From NCBI RefSeq assembly GCF_033115175.1, contig NC_084832.1, positions 9,971,342-10,035,341 of the forward strand: 64,000 bases of DNA, given 5' to 3'. The DNA comes from Lepus europaeus. Taxonomy: Eukaryota; Chordata; Mammalia; Lagomorpha; Leporidae. A model generated the notes under the pieces. It was not told the DNA's origin. It saw only the letters and a list, made by a program, of their open reading frames with translations, and searched no databases. The position numbers and the translations under genes were made by a program. Of the stretch, positions 13,189 through 26,179 are shown in pieces (the first letter of the stretch is position 1; every line of letters begins with the position of its first letter).

Positions 13189-15996
13189 GTAAGTAGAGAC
13201 GCGGCCCCCTGACCTTTCGGATCGCGGCGGAGGCCGACTCTGCCTTCGCGTTTCGTCTGCCCCAGAGCTCCTTCCCGCCCCGCGGTTTGCGTTCCGGCAC
13301 CTTGGGCCGCTGCGCACGGCTGGTCTGCCCGTCCCGGTCCACTACGGATTCTAGCAGTCGTTCGTATCCGGCGTGCCGCCGTAGATAATCAGCTCTTCTA
13401 GCCATTGGAGTGGGGCTGAAGGCAAGACAAAGCCCCTCCAGCTGGCTGGAATGACGCTCTCCAGCTGCTGCTCCGTTATAAGGAGCTTAAGGCCAGGAGT
13501 TGGAGACTCGGTCGGTTTCACGTGTCCCTCAGTTTTCAGGTGGACATCCACAAAAGGAACTTCTGTTTAAAACTTGGAAGGAAAGTATCTGTCTCCTGTG
13601 TGATCACACCACACATGGATCCCATCCTAACCACTTCAATGTATTGATTGTACCTAAACTTACTTTTATAATTCACCGGCTCTGAAATGATTGCCATGAC
13701 TGGTGGATGCTGACCGTGTATAGGGAAAACCTCTTGGGAATGAAATGTTTTCCAAAGCGAAGAAAAAGATTTTGTTGTACAACATGTTGGAAAAACTAAA
13801 TGCCCTCTTAAAGAGCATGAGCACTGGAAAAGTGTTTTGACACATTGTCAGCACGGGGATAGAAGCATTTCCGCCTTTGTTTTTGCCCCTGACAGAGCAT
13901 GACTTATACTGTCGTCTTGAAGAATCATTAAGGGAGATTTTTTTCAAAGTAAGATCGTCTTTGGAAGCACCATGTGATTAGAGATTTCCAGATGTGGTGG
14001 GCATGAGATAAATAGGAATTTAATGAGAATGCTTTTATCCAGAGAATACATCAGCATGGGTCGTGCTGACAGACATTAGTTTTCTGAAAATATTCCCTTA
14101 CGGTTGTCTAGTGAAACTGTAGCATCTCGATTCATCATATTCATTCTGGAGCTACAAGCCTGGGAGCGGCAGCTAGTGTATGTGAGCGGGAGAGTGTGGA
14201 GGAGAGCAGAGGTTTACAGACTGAAGAGCGTGCTGATAATCGTTGTATCTTGTCGCTTTGCCCATCACAGCTTTACCTCTTCTCCAGGTGAAAAGGTCTT
14301 CCAGGTGAAGATCTCCGCACCGGATGAGCAGGTCACCAGAGTTGGAGTCCAGGTTTTAGACAGGAAGGATGGGTCCTTCATAGTGAGATACAGGATGTAC
14401 GCAAGCTACAGGAATCTGAAGATCGAAGTTAAATTCCAAGGTCAACATGTGGCGCAATCTCCATATATCTTAAAAGGTAATTGGGAACATAATTTTATAA
14501 CAACTGTATTTCAATAAGATGAGATGTTATTCTCTCAGCAAAAACAACTTCACTGTGTTTCACTGAAAGAAAAAAGGTGTTTCCTTCTTAAAAACCAAAT
14601 AGGAGTTCTAGTGAAAAAGAGACAAATTAGAACTGAAATTATAATTCATTAAAGAACAAGGAATATATGAGTGTCCCTCAGAAAGGTTCTGGAAAACTGG
14701 AATTAAAAGATAAGTTTATTTTGGAGCAAAAAAAAATTTATATCCATGCAAAGGTTTTCATAATCCACCATTTTCTACGAACTTTGGAAGACTCCTCATG
14801 TTTATAGAGTATTCACTCTTTGGGGATACAACATCAGCAAGAATAATCAAGCTGTGTATTGAGTCATTTATGACAGCTTAGTGTTACTGAAATTTGGCAG
14901 CTCACTTCAGGAAGAGATCGCTGGAAGCTAGGGAAGCGGCTAGGGAGCTGGGGGTGTTGACTGCTTTTTGACTTTGTTCATTTTTCCAGAGAAATTCTCT
15001 GATGGTTTCTTTTTTTTTTTTTTTTAAACTTTTATTTAATGAATATAAATTTCCAAAGTACAGCTTATGGATTACAATGGCTCCCCCGCCCCATAACTTC
15101 CCTCCCACCCCCAACCCTCCCCTTTCCCATTCCTTCTCCCCTTCCATTCACATCAAGATTCATTTTCAATTCTCTTTATATACAGAAGATTAGTTTAGTA
15201 TATATTAGGTAAAGATTTCAACAGTTTGCCCTCACATAGCAACACAAAGTGAAAAATACTGTTGGAGTACTAGTTATAGCATTAAATCACAATGTACAGC
15301 ACATTAAGGACAGAGATCCTACATGATTTTTTTAAAAAATTGATTAATTTTCTATGCAATTACTGATGGTTTCTTATATAGGATGAGGGTCTAAAATCAT
15401 CTCCTTATCTCTGATTGGAGAGCAGACCCCAAACAGTGGGAAGCAGTCTATATATAACAGTAGGAATTGTGCTTCCTCCCTTTCAACCCCAAGAAAAGAA
15501 AGGTAGAAAGTTTTAAAGGTGTCTGGAGTCCTTTTCCACATTTCGCCAGGAACACATGATGCAATATAATCTGCTAAACTTGACAAAGATTCTTGCGTTG
15601 TCTCCTACTGCTTGGGTCAGAAGGGAATCCCAGTAATTACAGAAAGGAATGACAATGAAAATCTCAGTTCAAAGCTGCTAAGTATGTTAGCATTACTTCT
15701 ACAAATGTTCAAATTAATTCATTATAATAATAAGGAAATGGACTAGTTTGAGCCTTTGCTTATTTATCATTTGTTTAAAAAAAATGTATAGTATAGGGCC
15801 GATGTTTGGTGGTGCAGTTTCAAAGCTGGAGTGCTAGATTTGAGTCCCTGCTGTGCTTGTAAGGCAGGTCCTGCTAATGCCCATGCTGGGAGTCAGCAGG
15901 TGATGGTTCCTGGCAGCTGGCTTCAGCCTGACCCAGTCCTGGCTGTTGCAGGCATTTGGAGAATGAACCAGCAGATGGAAGATCTCTCTCTCTTTC

Positions 15997-16034
<38 letters not shown>

Positions 16035-19000
16035 ATATCCTATCTCTCAAATGAATAAAAATAAAGTACAAAAAGGTACATACTGGGAAGGATGTTTAGC
16101 CTATTGGTTAAGACACTCATGTACCATGTCAGAGTGCCTGGGTTCGGTACCCAGCTCTGGCACCTGACTCCAGGTTCCTGCTAATGCAGACCCCAGGAGG
16201 CAGCAGGTGATGGCTCAGTGGTTGGGTTCCTGCCACTCTCAAGGGAGACTTGGATTGGATTCCAGGATCCAGGCTTCAGCCCTGACCTAGCTCTAACCAT
16301 GGCAGGCATTTGAGGAGTGAACCACCGATGGCAGAGCTCGTGCTTCCTATCTCTCCCTCTCCCACACAAAATAAATAGATAAGTAAATGTTTCATACTTT
16401 TTTAAAAAAGCATAGTAATAGTTCATTTTTGTGTGCTTACTTTTGTTGTTATTGATGATGATGTAACCATTGAGAAAAGTACCTTAGACATTTTGAGAAC
16501 ATGTTTTTATTATGTGCCATTGAAATAATAATCCTATCCCTTTTGTCTTTCATTAAAATAGATGTACTTCTCTGAAACTCTTCTACCAATATTTGTTTAT
16601 TCTTAAGTATACAAAACATTAAGATCATGTGCTGTAGTGTCCACTGTAGAGCATAAATTAGTATCCATTGACTTTGAACTCATACAAATACACCTGATTA
16701 TGGAAATAACACATGAGTTCATGTGAAGAATTATTAGAATAGAAGGCAGAGTTACTTGCTATGCTCCAATGTAAAAAAAGGTACTTCCTTTGAATTTTTT
16801 TTTTCATTTATTAAACTTTTATTTAATGAATATAAATTTCCAAAGTACAGCTTATGGGTTACAATGGCTTCCCCCCTCCCATAACTTCCCTCCCACCCGC
16901 AACCCTCCCCTTTCCCACTCCCTCTCCCCTTCCATTCACTTCAAGATTCATTTTCAATTCTCTTTATATACACAAGATCGGTTTAGTATATATTAGGTAA
17001 AGATTTCAACAGTTTGCCCCCATATAGCAACACAAAGTGAAAAAAATACTGTTGGAGTACTAGTTATAGCATTAAATAACAGTGTACAGCACATTAAAGA
17101 CAGAGATCCTACATAATATTTTTTTTAAAAAATTAATTAATTTTCTTTGCCATTTCCAATTTAACACCAGGTTTTTTTTTTTTTTCATTTCCAATTATCT
17201 TTATATACAGAAGATCGATTCAGTATATAATTAGTAAAGATCTCATCAGTTTGTACCCACACAGAAACACAAAGTATAAAAATACTGTTTCAGTACTAGT
17301 TATAGCATCACTGCACATTAGACAACACATTAAGGACAGATCCCACATGGGATATAAGTACACAGTGACTCCTGTTGCTGACTTAACAATTTGACACTCC
17401 TGTTCATGGCGTCAGTAATCTCCCTAGGCTCTAGTCATGAGTTGCCAGGGCTATGAAATTTTTTTTTTTTTTAACAGAGTGGACAGTGAGAGAGAGAGAC
17501 AGAGAGAAAGGTCTTCCTTTGCCGTTGGTTCATCTTCCAATGGCCACTGCGGCCGGCGGGCTGCAACCGGTGCACTGCACTGATCTGAAGCCAGGAGCCA
17601 GGTGCTTCTCCTGGTCTCCCATGCAGGTGCAGGGTCCAAGGACTTGGGCCACCCTCCACTGCACTCCTGGGCCACAGCAGAGAGCTGGACTGGAAGAGGG
17701 GCAACCGGGACAGAATCCGGTGCCCCGACCAGGACTAGAACCCGGTGTGCCGGTGCCACAGGCGGAGGATTAGCCTATTGAGCCGTGGCACTGGCCTGAA
17801 ATAGTTTTTCAACTACAGTACCCTTCCTATCTAGGCAGAATTCACAAGCCATATGAATATTTGTTAATAAACTGATGAGTGACAATTTAAAAAAAAATTA
17901 CATATTTATTTGAAAGGCACAGTAACAGAGGGAGAGACAGAGATCTCCAGTTCACTGGTTCACTCCCCCAGTGGCAGCCACAGCCAGGGTTGGACCACAC
18001 CAGGCCAAAGCCAGGAGCATGGTTCTCCATCCAGATCTCCCACCTGGTGGGCATACTTGGGTCATTGTCTGCTGCCTTCCCAGTCACATTGGGAGGAAAC
18101 TGGATCAGAAGCGGAACAGCCAGGACTCAAACCAGCACTCCTGCAATGGGATGCCAGGCGGTTTAACTCAGTGTAGCACACCAGCAGCCCTCTGAGTGAA
18201 ATTCTTACTGTGTAGGAATTCTTACTTTTTTGTTTGTACATATAGGACCGGTTTACCATGAGAACTGTGACTGTCCTCTGGAAGACAGTGCAGCCTGGCT
18301 CCGGGAGATGAACTGCCCCGCAGCCATACCTCAGATCCAGAAGGATCTGGCACATTTTCCTGCGGTAGACCCAGAGAAGATTGCAGCAGAAATCCCAAAA
18401 AGATTCGGTCAGAGGCAGAGCTTGTGTCACTACACCTTAAAGGATAATAAGGTACAACAGATTGAAGTGGTCTGGTCTGAGTGCGTTGCTGAATTTGTTT
18501 TTCCAGTTGGCTACAATTAGCGAATGCTTTCATTAAACTCATTCTAACGAGGATCATTGTGACAAGCTTCTTCTTTTTTTTTTTTTTTTTTTTTTAAGAA
18601 AATGGTAGAAGAACTTGCTTTATTGGATATTTGCATTTACTATATGTTCATTTTTTAAATTTTTTTATTTTTTATTTCATAAATGTGAATTTACAAAGTG
18701 CAACTTTTGTATTGTTGTGGCTTCCCCCCCAACCTCCCTCCCTCCCGTGGCCCTCCCCTCTCCCTCTCCCATCCCGCCCTTTATCGAGTTTCATTTTCAA
18801 TTACCTTCATCTAAAGATCAACTTAGTATATACTAAGCAAGGATTTCAATAGGCTGCATTCACACAACCGCACAAGGTATAGGGGGGTATTGTTCCACTA
18901 GTAGTGTTTTTAAGTTTCATAGTAAAACACATTAAGGACAGAGATCCTACGTGGGGAGCCTGTACCCAGTGACTCCCGTTGTTGATCTAACAATTGGCAC

Positions 19001-22000
19001 TCTTATTTATGATGTCAGCAATCACCCAAGACTCTTGCTATGAGCTGTCTAGGCTATGGAAGTCCCTTGAGTTCACCGACTCTGAACTTGTTTAGTGACA
19101 AGCTTTTCCTTCGTGAAGTCTGCCAGTACTTTTGACTAACAGAGTGAGTGTCCAATTCTCTTTTAGGTTTACATCAAGACTCACGGTGAACATGTAGGTT
19201 TCAGAATTTTCATGGATGCCATACTGCTTTCTCTAACTAGAAAGGTAAATCTGTATTTTATCTTTAGATGTGATAGATAATTTCAGCCTGAGTTTTACGG
19301 TGTAATTTTTCAAAATAAAAACATCATGGCCGCTCTAGTCCTAGACGCTTTAATAATATGATTCTGAAGTAATGTAGGATGCCTGTATCAGTTTCCAAAG
19401 ACTGGTGCAACAAAGCACCATGAACTGGGTGGGTCATAACCATGGCAGTGTGTGTCTGCACAGTTCTGGAAGCCAGAAGTCAAAACCAAGGTGTCAGCAG
19501 GGTCACACACCCACGGAGACCTGGCTGACATCCTTCCCTGCCGCTCCCTAGCCTGTGGTGGTGGCCGTGGTCTGTGGTGCTCCTGGCTTGCAGCTGCCTC
19601 ACTCTGGCTTCTGCCTGTGACATCGCATGGCTTTCTCCCTGAATGTCTGAGTCCCTCTCCTCTCCCTCCTCCAGTATGACATCCTGTTAGCTAACAACAC
19701 CTCAAGGACGTGATTTCCAAATAAGGTCACTCTGAGATACTGGAGTTTCGGACTTAAGCATATCTTTTTCTGGGACCCAATTCAACCCCATAGCAATACC
19801 ATATAGAGGAAGGAAAATGCCGTATAATAAAATTACTTTCCTACTAACCCTACTTTGATGCCAAAGAAAATTTACCTGATACTGAATTCTGACATACTGT
19901 GTGTAGGATCCTAGTAGAAAATGTAGACAGTGATATAAAAATGGCTGATAGGAAAAATCACACTCATATTTTTACCAATTGTACATTTATTTATAGCCTA
20001 TGATAGGATTTCTTTATTAATCTTTGTGTGTAGTTGATTGAATTACTCATGGAAAACCTTAGTGTTTTTCTTTTCTAGATTACAAAACATTTGTAGTCAC
20101 TTAACTCTGAATGTGGACGATTACATAGCATCAGTATTAAGCTTCCTTCGAGCTAACACATTAGAGTACTAGCAGATTTTTCTTGCTCATCTGTGTCAAT
20201 CCATGGAAAAATAAAAATGTTCTTCAGGACTCCCAGTTTCTCAAACTGACCAGCAAGCCCTTGTCTCTTGTTTTACCAACACTCTGAGCATGTTCCGTGG
20301 CTAAATGAAGCAGGACCTTTGAACATGCCCGCGCTATTTGTCAGAAGAGACAGTGTGGAGGTTACTATGCGGACCTGGTTTTTCAAATTCTTTCCCAGTG
20401 TTTCTCTTTCCCTCTTTAATCATAGAGTCTCTGGGTGGTCTGAGAACATAGATCACCTTTGCTATCTCATCCCTTTTGTGGTAAACGCTGTTGTCCAGTT
20501 TGGATACCATAGAACGGAAACCTAGAATGCTTATAAATATCACCATATCTGCAAAGTTACCCATTATTCAAATCATGGTAATTATTACTGCCTGAAGCTT
20601 GTAAGGTTGGCCCCCTCATTTGGTGCAATTTCTAATTTTAATTGATAAATGTAAAAATTATCCAATGTAAAAAATATGAACACACTATTTTCTTCTTCCT
20701 AGGTGAAGATGCCAGATGTGGAGTTTTTTGTTAATTTGGGAGACTGGCCTTTGGAAAAAAAGAAATCCAATTCAAACATCCATCCAATCTTTTCCTGGTG
20801 TGGCTCCATGGATTCCAAGGATATCGTGATGCCTACCTACGATTTGACTGACTCTGTCCTAGAAACCATGGGCCGGTGAGAGATGGGTCAGGGTTGACCC
20901 AGAGCCTGGATTTTCTTTCTTTTGTGAATTATTTTCCAATGACCTTTGTGGTGTGACCATTTGGGAAGAAATTCTCTTGCACTGTCTTATCTTTCTAGAG
21001 TGAGTTTGGATATGATGTCTGTGCAAGCAAACACAGGTCCCCCCTGGGAAAGTAAAAACTCCACTGCCGTCTGGAGAGGTCGAGATAGCCGCAAAGAGAG
21101 GCTGGAGCTGGTTAAACTCAGTAGAAAACACCCAGAACTCATCGATGCTGCCTTCACCAACTTTTTCTTCTTTAAACACGATGAAAGCCTGTATGGTCCC
21201 ATTGTGAAGCACATTTCATTCTTTGATTTCTTCAAGGTGAGAAATGACCAACCATTTCTGTTTTGCCAGTGCATGTGTGAATCATGCTTTGGAGGGAGGG
21301 ACCAACTCTGCCGCGGACCGGCTCTCGCGGAGACACAGACCGAGGGAGAACAAGGGCGAAGGCTCTAGGAGAATCAGGAATCGGCGGGGAAATGACAGAC
21401 AGACACACACGTTATGAGTATGCTGCTGCGATTTATTATAGTAAGGCTTGGGTTTATATAGTAAAGAGGACAATGCTATAGGCAAATGTTAAACTTTTAT
21501 CACAAAGGTTGACAAAATGAGTTAAAGCTTAGTGGAACAATGATGTCATATGAGTGGTTTTATGAGGAACATAGTGGGGGCATTATGGTTAATGTTTTTA
21601 GACAATTTACTGAGAATGAGAATTGACCTTTGGGTTAATGGGTAATTTTGTTTTATGAACTGTTTGGGGGAATTACTGCCCAAAGTTTTGCTTGCCCAAA
21701 GTTTTGCTTGCCCTTTAGATACTTGGAGATAACTTCTGAGCATTCTTAACATTTCTCTGTCACTATAATGGGAACCTAATGATATGTTTTGACTTGCATT
21801 CCTGGCTTTCTCGTAAATAGTTTTAGTAAACGGAGAGGTAAAGATTGTTTGAATTTCTCCATAATCTTATGGGAAACGTTAACTTCTTTTTCTTGATTTT
21901 CTTGTTTCTGATAATTGTGAGAGTAAGCAGTAAAGTGTAAACACAGCAGGTAGATAATGCATAATGAGATCATCAACAGAGCAGGGACACAGTGTCCCCA

Positions 22001-25000
22001 GAGTCAGCAAGGACATGTCTTCGGCTTCCCTCATGTGAGTCGGGGGTCATTACAACCGCGGACTGCACAGGAACCGCCTGAGGCCCCACTCCACAGAGCT
22101 CAAACCTCAACCCTGCAGCCTTAGACCCCCAACGCAGCAACATCTTGCTACACGGGTATCACAGCTGTGGGCGTAGCACAACTCCACTTGGGTTGTCCAC
22201 TTTCCATATTAGAATGCCTGGGTTCAATCCGCCTCCTCTTATCTTCCAGCTTCTTGCTAATGTGGATCATTGGGGACAGTAAGTAATAGCTCAAGTATCT
22301 GGGTCCCTACCACCCACATGAGAGATCCAGATATATATCATTTCTTTGAAGGACAGAACGACAGAGTGGGAGAGACAGCGGGAGAGGGAGGTCGTCCATC
22401 CACTGGTTTACTCCTCCAATGCCCTCGACAGCTGAGGCTGAGCCAGGCCAAAGCTGGAAGGCAGGAAGTCCATCTGGGTCTCCCATGTGGTGGCAGCTAC
22501 TCAAGTACTGAGCCATCATTCACTGCCTCCCAGGTGCATTATCAGGAAGCTAGGTTGGAAGCATAGACTATCCAAGACTTGAACCAGCCACTGCAATATA
22601 GAATATAGGCATCCCAAGCAGTGGCGTAACTGAGTGTACCACAAAACACCTGCGCCCAGATAAAACCTTGAAAAGAAATATAGCTAACATGACACTGCAT
22701 GTGTCATCATTGTTACGTGCACATATGCTATCAGTTAACTGGTAGAATAATTACAAAATTACAAATAGATCTATCTTGCCTTATTATAACCTTCGGACAA
22801 CTGTTTTATTGTTTTGTTTGCTACTTCAATCTTAGATTTTTCTTTGCCCCCTTTCTGAAATTTAGGAGCACATCAAAATAAGCATTTATATAAAAGCATG
22901 TAATAAAAACCACTTACTAAGTAATGAAGACAGAGGACAAAACGTCACTAATTTGTAGCTAACAGTGTGAGGATTTATGTATAGAAAGGGTCAGAGGAAA
23001 AAAAAAGTGGGAAAAGGGAATGTGATGGAAGTTCGTGTGCTCTGCTATTATTTTGCAGCACAAGTATCAGATAAACATCGATGGCACTGTGGCAGCCTAT
23101 CGCCTGCCATATCTGCTGGTTGGTGACAGTGTTGTGCTGAAGCAGGACTCCATCTACTATGAACACTTCTACAATGAATTGCAGCCCTGGAAACACTACA
23201 TTCCAGTCAAAAGCAATCTGAGTGATCTGCTTGAAAAACTTCAGTGGGCCAAAGATCACGATGAAGAGGTAAGGTCAGTCTCCTAGGAGCTTACTTCCAT
23301 GTGCACCCCAATGTCATGGGTCCATTGGAAATGTCTTATGCCTGGAGAGTGTTCAGGGTGCTGAGGATAGACTTTGACCTGAAAAGGGGAGCTCCTGCCA
23401 ATCGATAACACAGCTCCTTTGGGGTGAAAACAGCAGGCATTGCATCTTGGATTGGTTGTCCTCTCCATGTGTGAAGCAAAAGCTAAGCCTTGACCCTGAT
23501 TATGGTTTCTCTTCAGTAAGGTTTCTCTAAGCCTCTAGTAGCAATGTGGAAATTTAGAGAGCCATTCTGGCAGCAGCATGCTGTGGATTTAAATGAATAA
23601 GCCTCAAGCTAATTTTCTGCTGAAAATTGCAAAAGCAGTGCTGTAATACAGCTTCATCTTGCATTTAGTTTACGAAGTCACTGCTAAATCTCGATATAGG
23701 ATTTCTCTGTCCATGAGAGACTTAATTCTAGGAAGTCCAATAAAACTTCTCAAACTTGAAAGTCAAAATTTTCCCTTTGACTTGAACAAACATACTCCCT
23801 TAAATGTTGCTTTTACCATGTAAGACTACCTCCAAAAGTATGTTTCCTGCTATTGTTTCACTGTATATAGACTCAGCAGCTCAATTTTCCTTTGTCTGCA
23901 TGGTAAAAGATATGTTCCATTAAAGGATTTTTATATTGTTGTTCCCATAGGCGAAGAAGATAGCAAAAGCAGGACAAGAATTTGCAAGAAATAATCTCAT
24001 GGGTGATGACATATTCTGTTATTATTTCAAACTTTTCCAGGTGAGTGTTTTTCATGAAAATGGTCAGATAACTTGTCATTGGTATATTAGGAGCAAATAC
24101 TAGTTCACTGAACAGTTTCTAAAAGTAATTAATGTAAGGAGATATAGGTACCTCTCTGGATAAATGTCAGGATAGGAGAGCTCTTTTCTCCTCATCCCCA
24201 TGGATATTGGGGGAAAATGAAGAAGGAATGCAGAAAATGAGCTGTATAAAGTGAATGTACTGGGGGGATTTACTATTTGAATTTCTAAAGACTTACACAT
24301 TAATTTAGCTAGTACTTAGCGTAAGTACTTGGCCCAGTGCCTAGGCCAGAGTAAGAACGTAATACAGGTTGAGTATCCCTTATCAGACATGCACAGGACC
24401 AGAAGTGTTTCAGTTTGGAGTTTTGTGGATTTGGAAATATTTGCACAGACTTTACCAGTCGAACATCGCTAATCCAAAGAAAAAATCTGAAATCCAAAAT
24501 CTGAAACGCTCCAAAATCCAAAAATTATTGCTGCCATATTGATGCTGTAGAAGTTTTAGATTTCAAAGACTTTGGGTTTGGGTTTTCAGGTTAAGAATGC
24601 TCAGCACATGGCCAGCGCCGCGGCTCAATAGGCTAATCCTCCACCTTGTGGCGCCGGCACACCAGGTTCTAGTCCCGGTCAGGGCGCCGGATTCTTTCCC
24701 GGTTGCTCCTCTTCCAGTCCAGCTCTCTGCTGTGGCCCAGGAGTGTAGTGGAGGATGGCCCAAGTCCTTGGGCCCTGCACCCGCATGGGAGACCAGGAGA
24801 AGCACCTGGCTCCTGGCTTCGGATCAGCGCAGTGCGCTGGCCGCGGCAACCACTGGAGGGTGAACCAAAGTCAAAGGAAGACCTTTCTCTCTGTCTTTCT
24901 CTCTCTCTCTCACTGTCCACTCTGCCTGTCAAAAAAAATTAAAAAAAAAAAAAAAAAAAAAGAATGTTCAGCCCATAAATGAAGATGACCACTGAGGTTT

Positions 25001-26147
25001 GTTTAAGCTGTAGCAGGAAAAGCAGCAGTAATCTTGGTCCTCAGATTCTCAGTCTAGGGAAGAATATGTGCAGAATTATTTTCACTATATGGCAGGGCTG
25101 TTAAAAAAATCCAGAAATTATATAAACTCAGGACAGAATAAGGAGAGATCTGTTGAACTGCCAGCCAGTGTTCAAAAGACAGCCACTTCTCAGAAGCCCA
25201 GTTGGATATTTAAAGGGAGGATGGAGGACTTTGCATATCACAGTGTGTTACTATAGTAGATCTTGGTCTCAAAAATTCCAGAATGTCTACTTTCATGAAT
25301 GTACCAAAAGTTTTGTGCAAGGAATGTTTCTGTATTTTTGCTCAACAGGAATATGCCAACTTACTCGTGAGTGAGCCCCAGATCCGAGAGGGCATGAAGA
25401 GGGTGGAGCCACAGACCGAGGACGACCTCTTTCCTTGCACATGCCACAGGCAAAAGGTAAGCAGAACTGGCCTTTCCCAGTGTCCGCGCAGGAACTAGTA
25501 TGAATCCACGTGTGCATTTGTTCCTTGGGTTGTTCAGTCAGACAACAAATACTCGACGCCCTCCTGAAGCCCCCAAGCAATCCATTCTGTCAGAGACGGA
25601 AGTGACAGGGCCCAAGAAAGGGTGCTACAGTGCAGTTCAGTGAAGAGACATGGCGGCTCCCTGGCAGATGGAGGGAAGCCTTTTGTAAGGTGAGACTTCA
25701 GATTGCATGGCCTTTGAATAGATGCTCAGAGTCTGAAATATGTTTTCCATTCATCACTGAGGCTTTCACCTCCCTGTAGGAAGATTTGGTGAAGTTCTTC
25801 ATCCCAACATGGAGAGGGAAAAAAAAAATACATACCAATGATTACTCATGTTACCCAGTGATTCATTTAAAAGCAAAATTTTGATACCACTGCATAATGG
25901 TTGCATTTTTAAAAGTCAGGCTCACTTATGGACTTAAAAGGTGAAAAGGGACCATACGTTGTGCAGCAAATGCCTTCATTTTACTGTTAGCAAAACTGAG
26001 CCCAAAGAACAATTTACTTAAAAATAATCTAGCTAGATTATAGCAACTCATCACATTGTGTGTATGTTTGTATAGGAAAATCTTGAGTGGCCAAGTAGTG
26101 TTGTTCTAATTGTAGGTGTTTAAATTGAACCTTAGGTTGTGTGTGGG

Positions 26148-26179
<32 letters not shown>

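Larger units (their letters stand above)
11620..13330. promoter_or_regulatory. CpG island: divergent BIVM / POGLUT2 promoter
   Basis: About 1.7 kb of very GC-rich, CpG-dense sequence lies between BIVM (minus) and POGLUT2 (plus) and includes POGLUT2 exon 1. The long open frames on both strands here are by-products of high GC and resemble no protein. Head-to-head gene arrangement over one CpG island is typical of a bidirectional housekeeping promoter. It probably also contains the untranslated first exon of BIVM, which I cannot delimit. Confidence 0.85.

Noticed and set aside
11597-13212. Several long open frames (up to ~470 codons) on both strands in the CpG island
   Set aside because: They overlap each other in many frames, are Arg/Pro/Gly/Ala-rich as expected from GC-rich DNA, and cross POGLUT2 exon 1 in the wrong frame. 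None resembles a protein I know.
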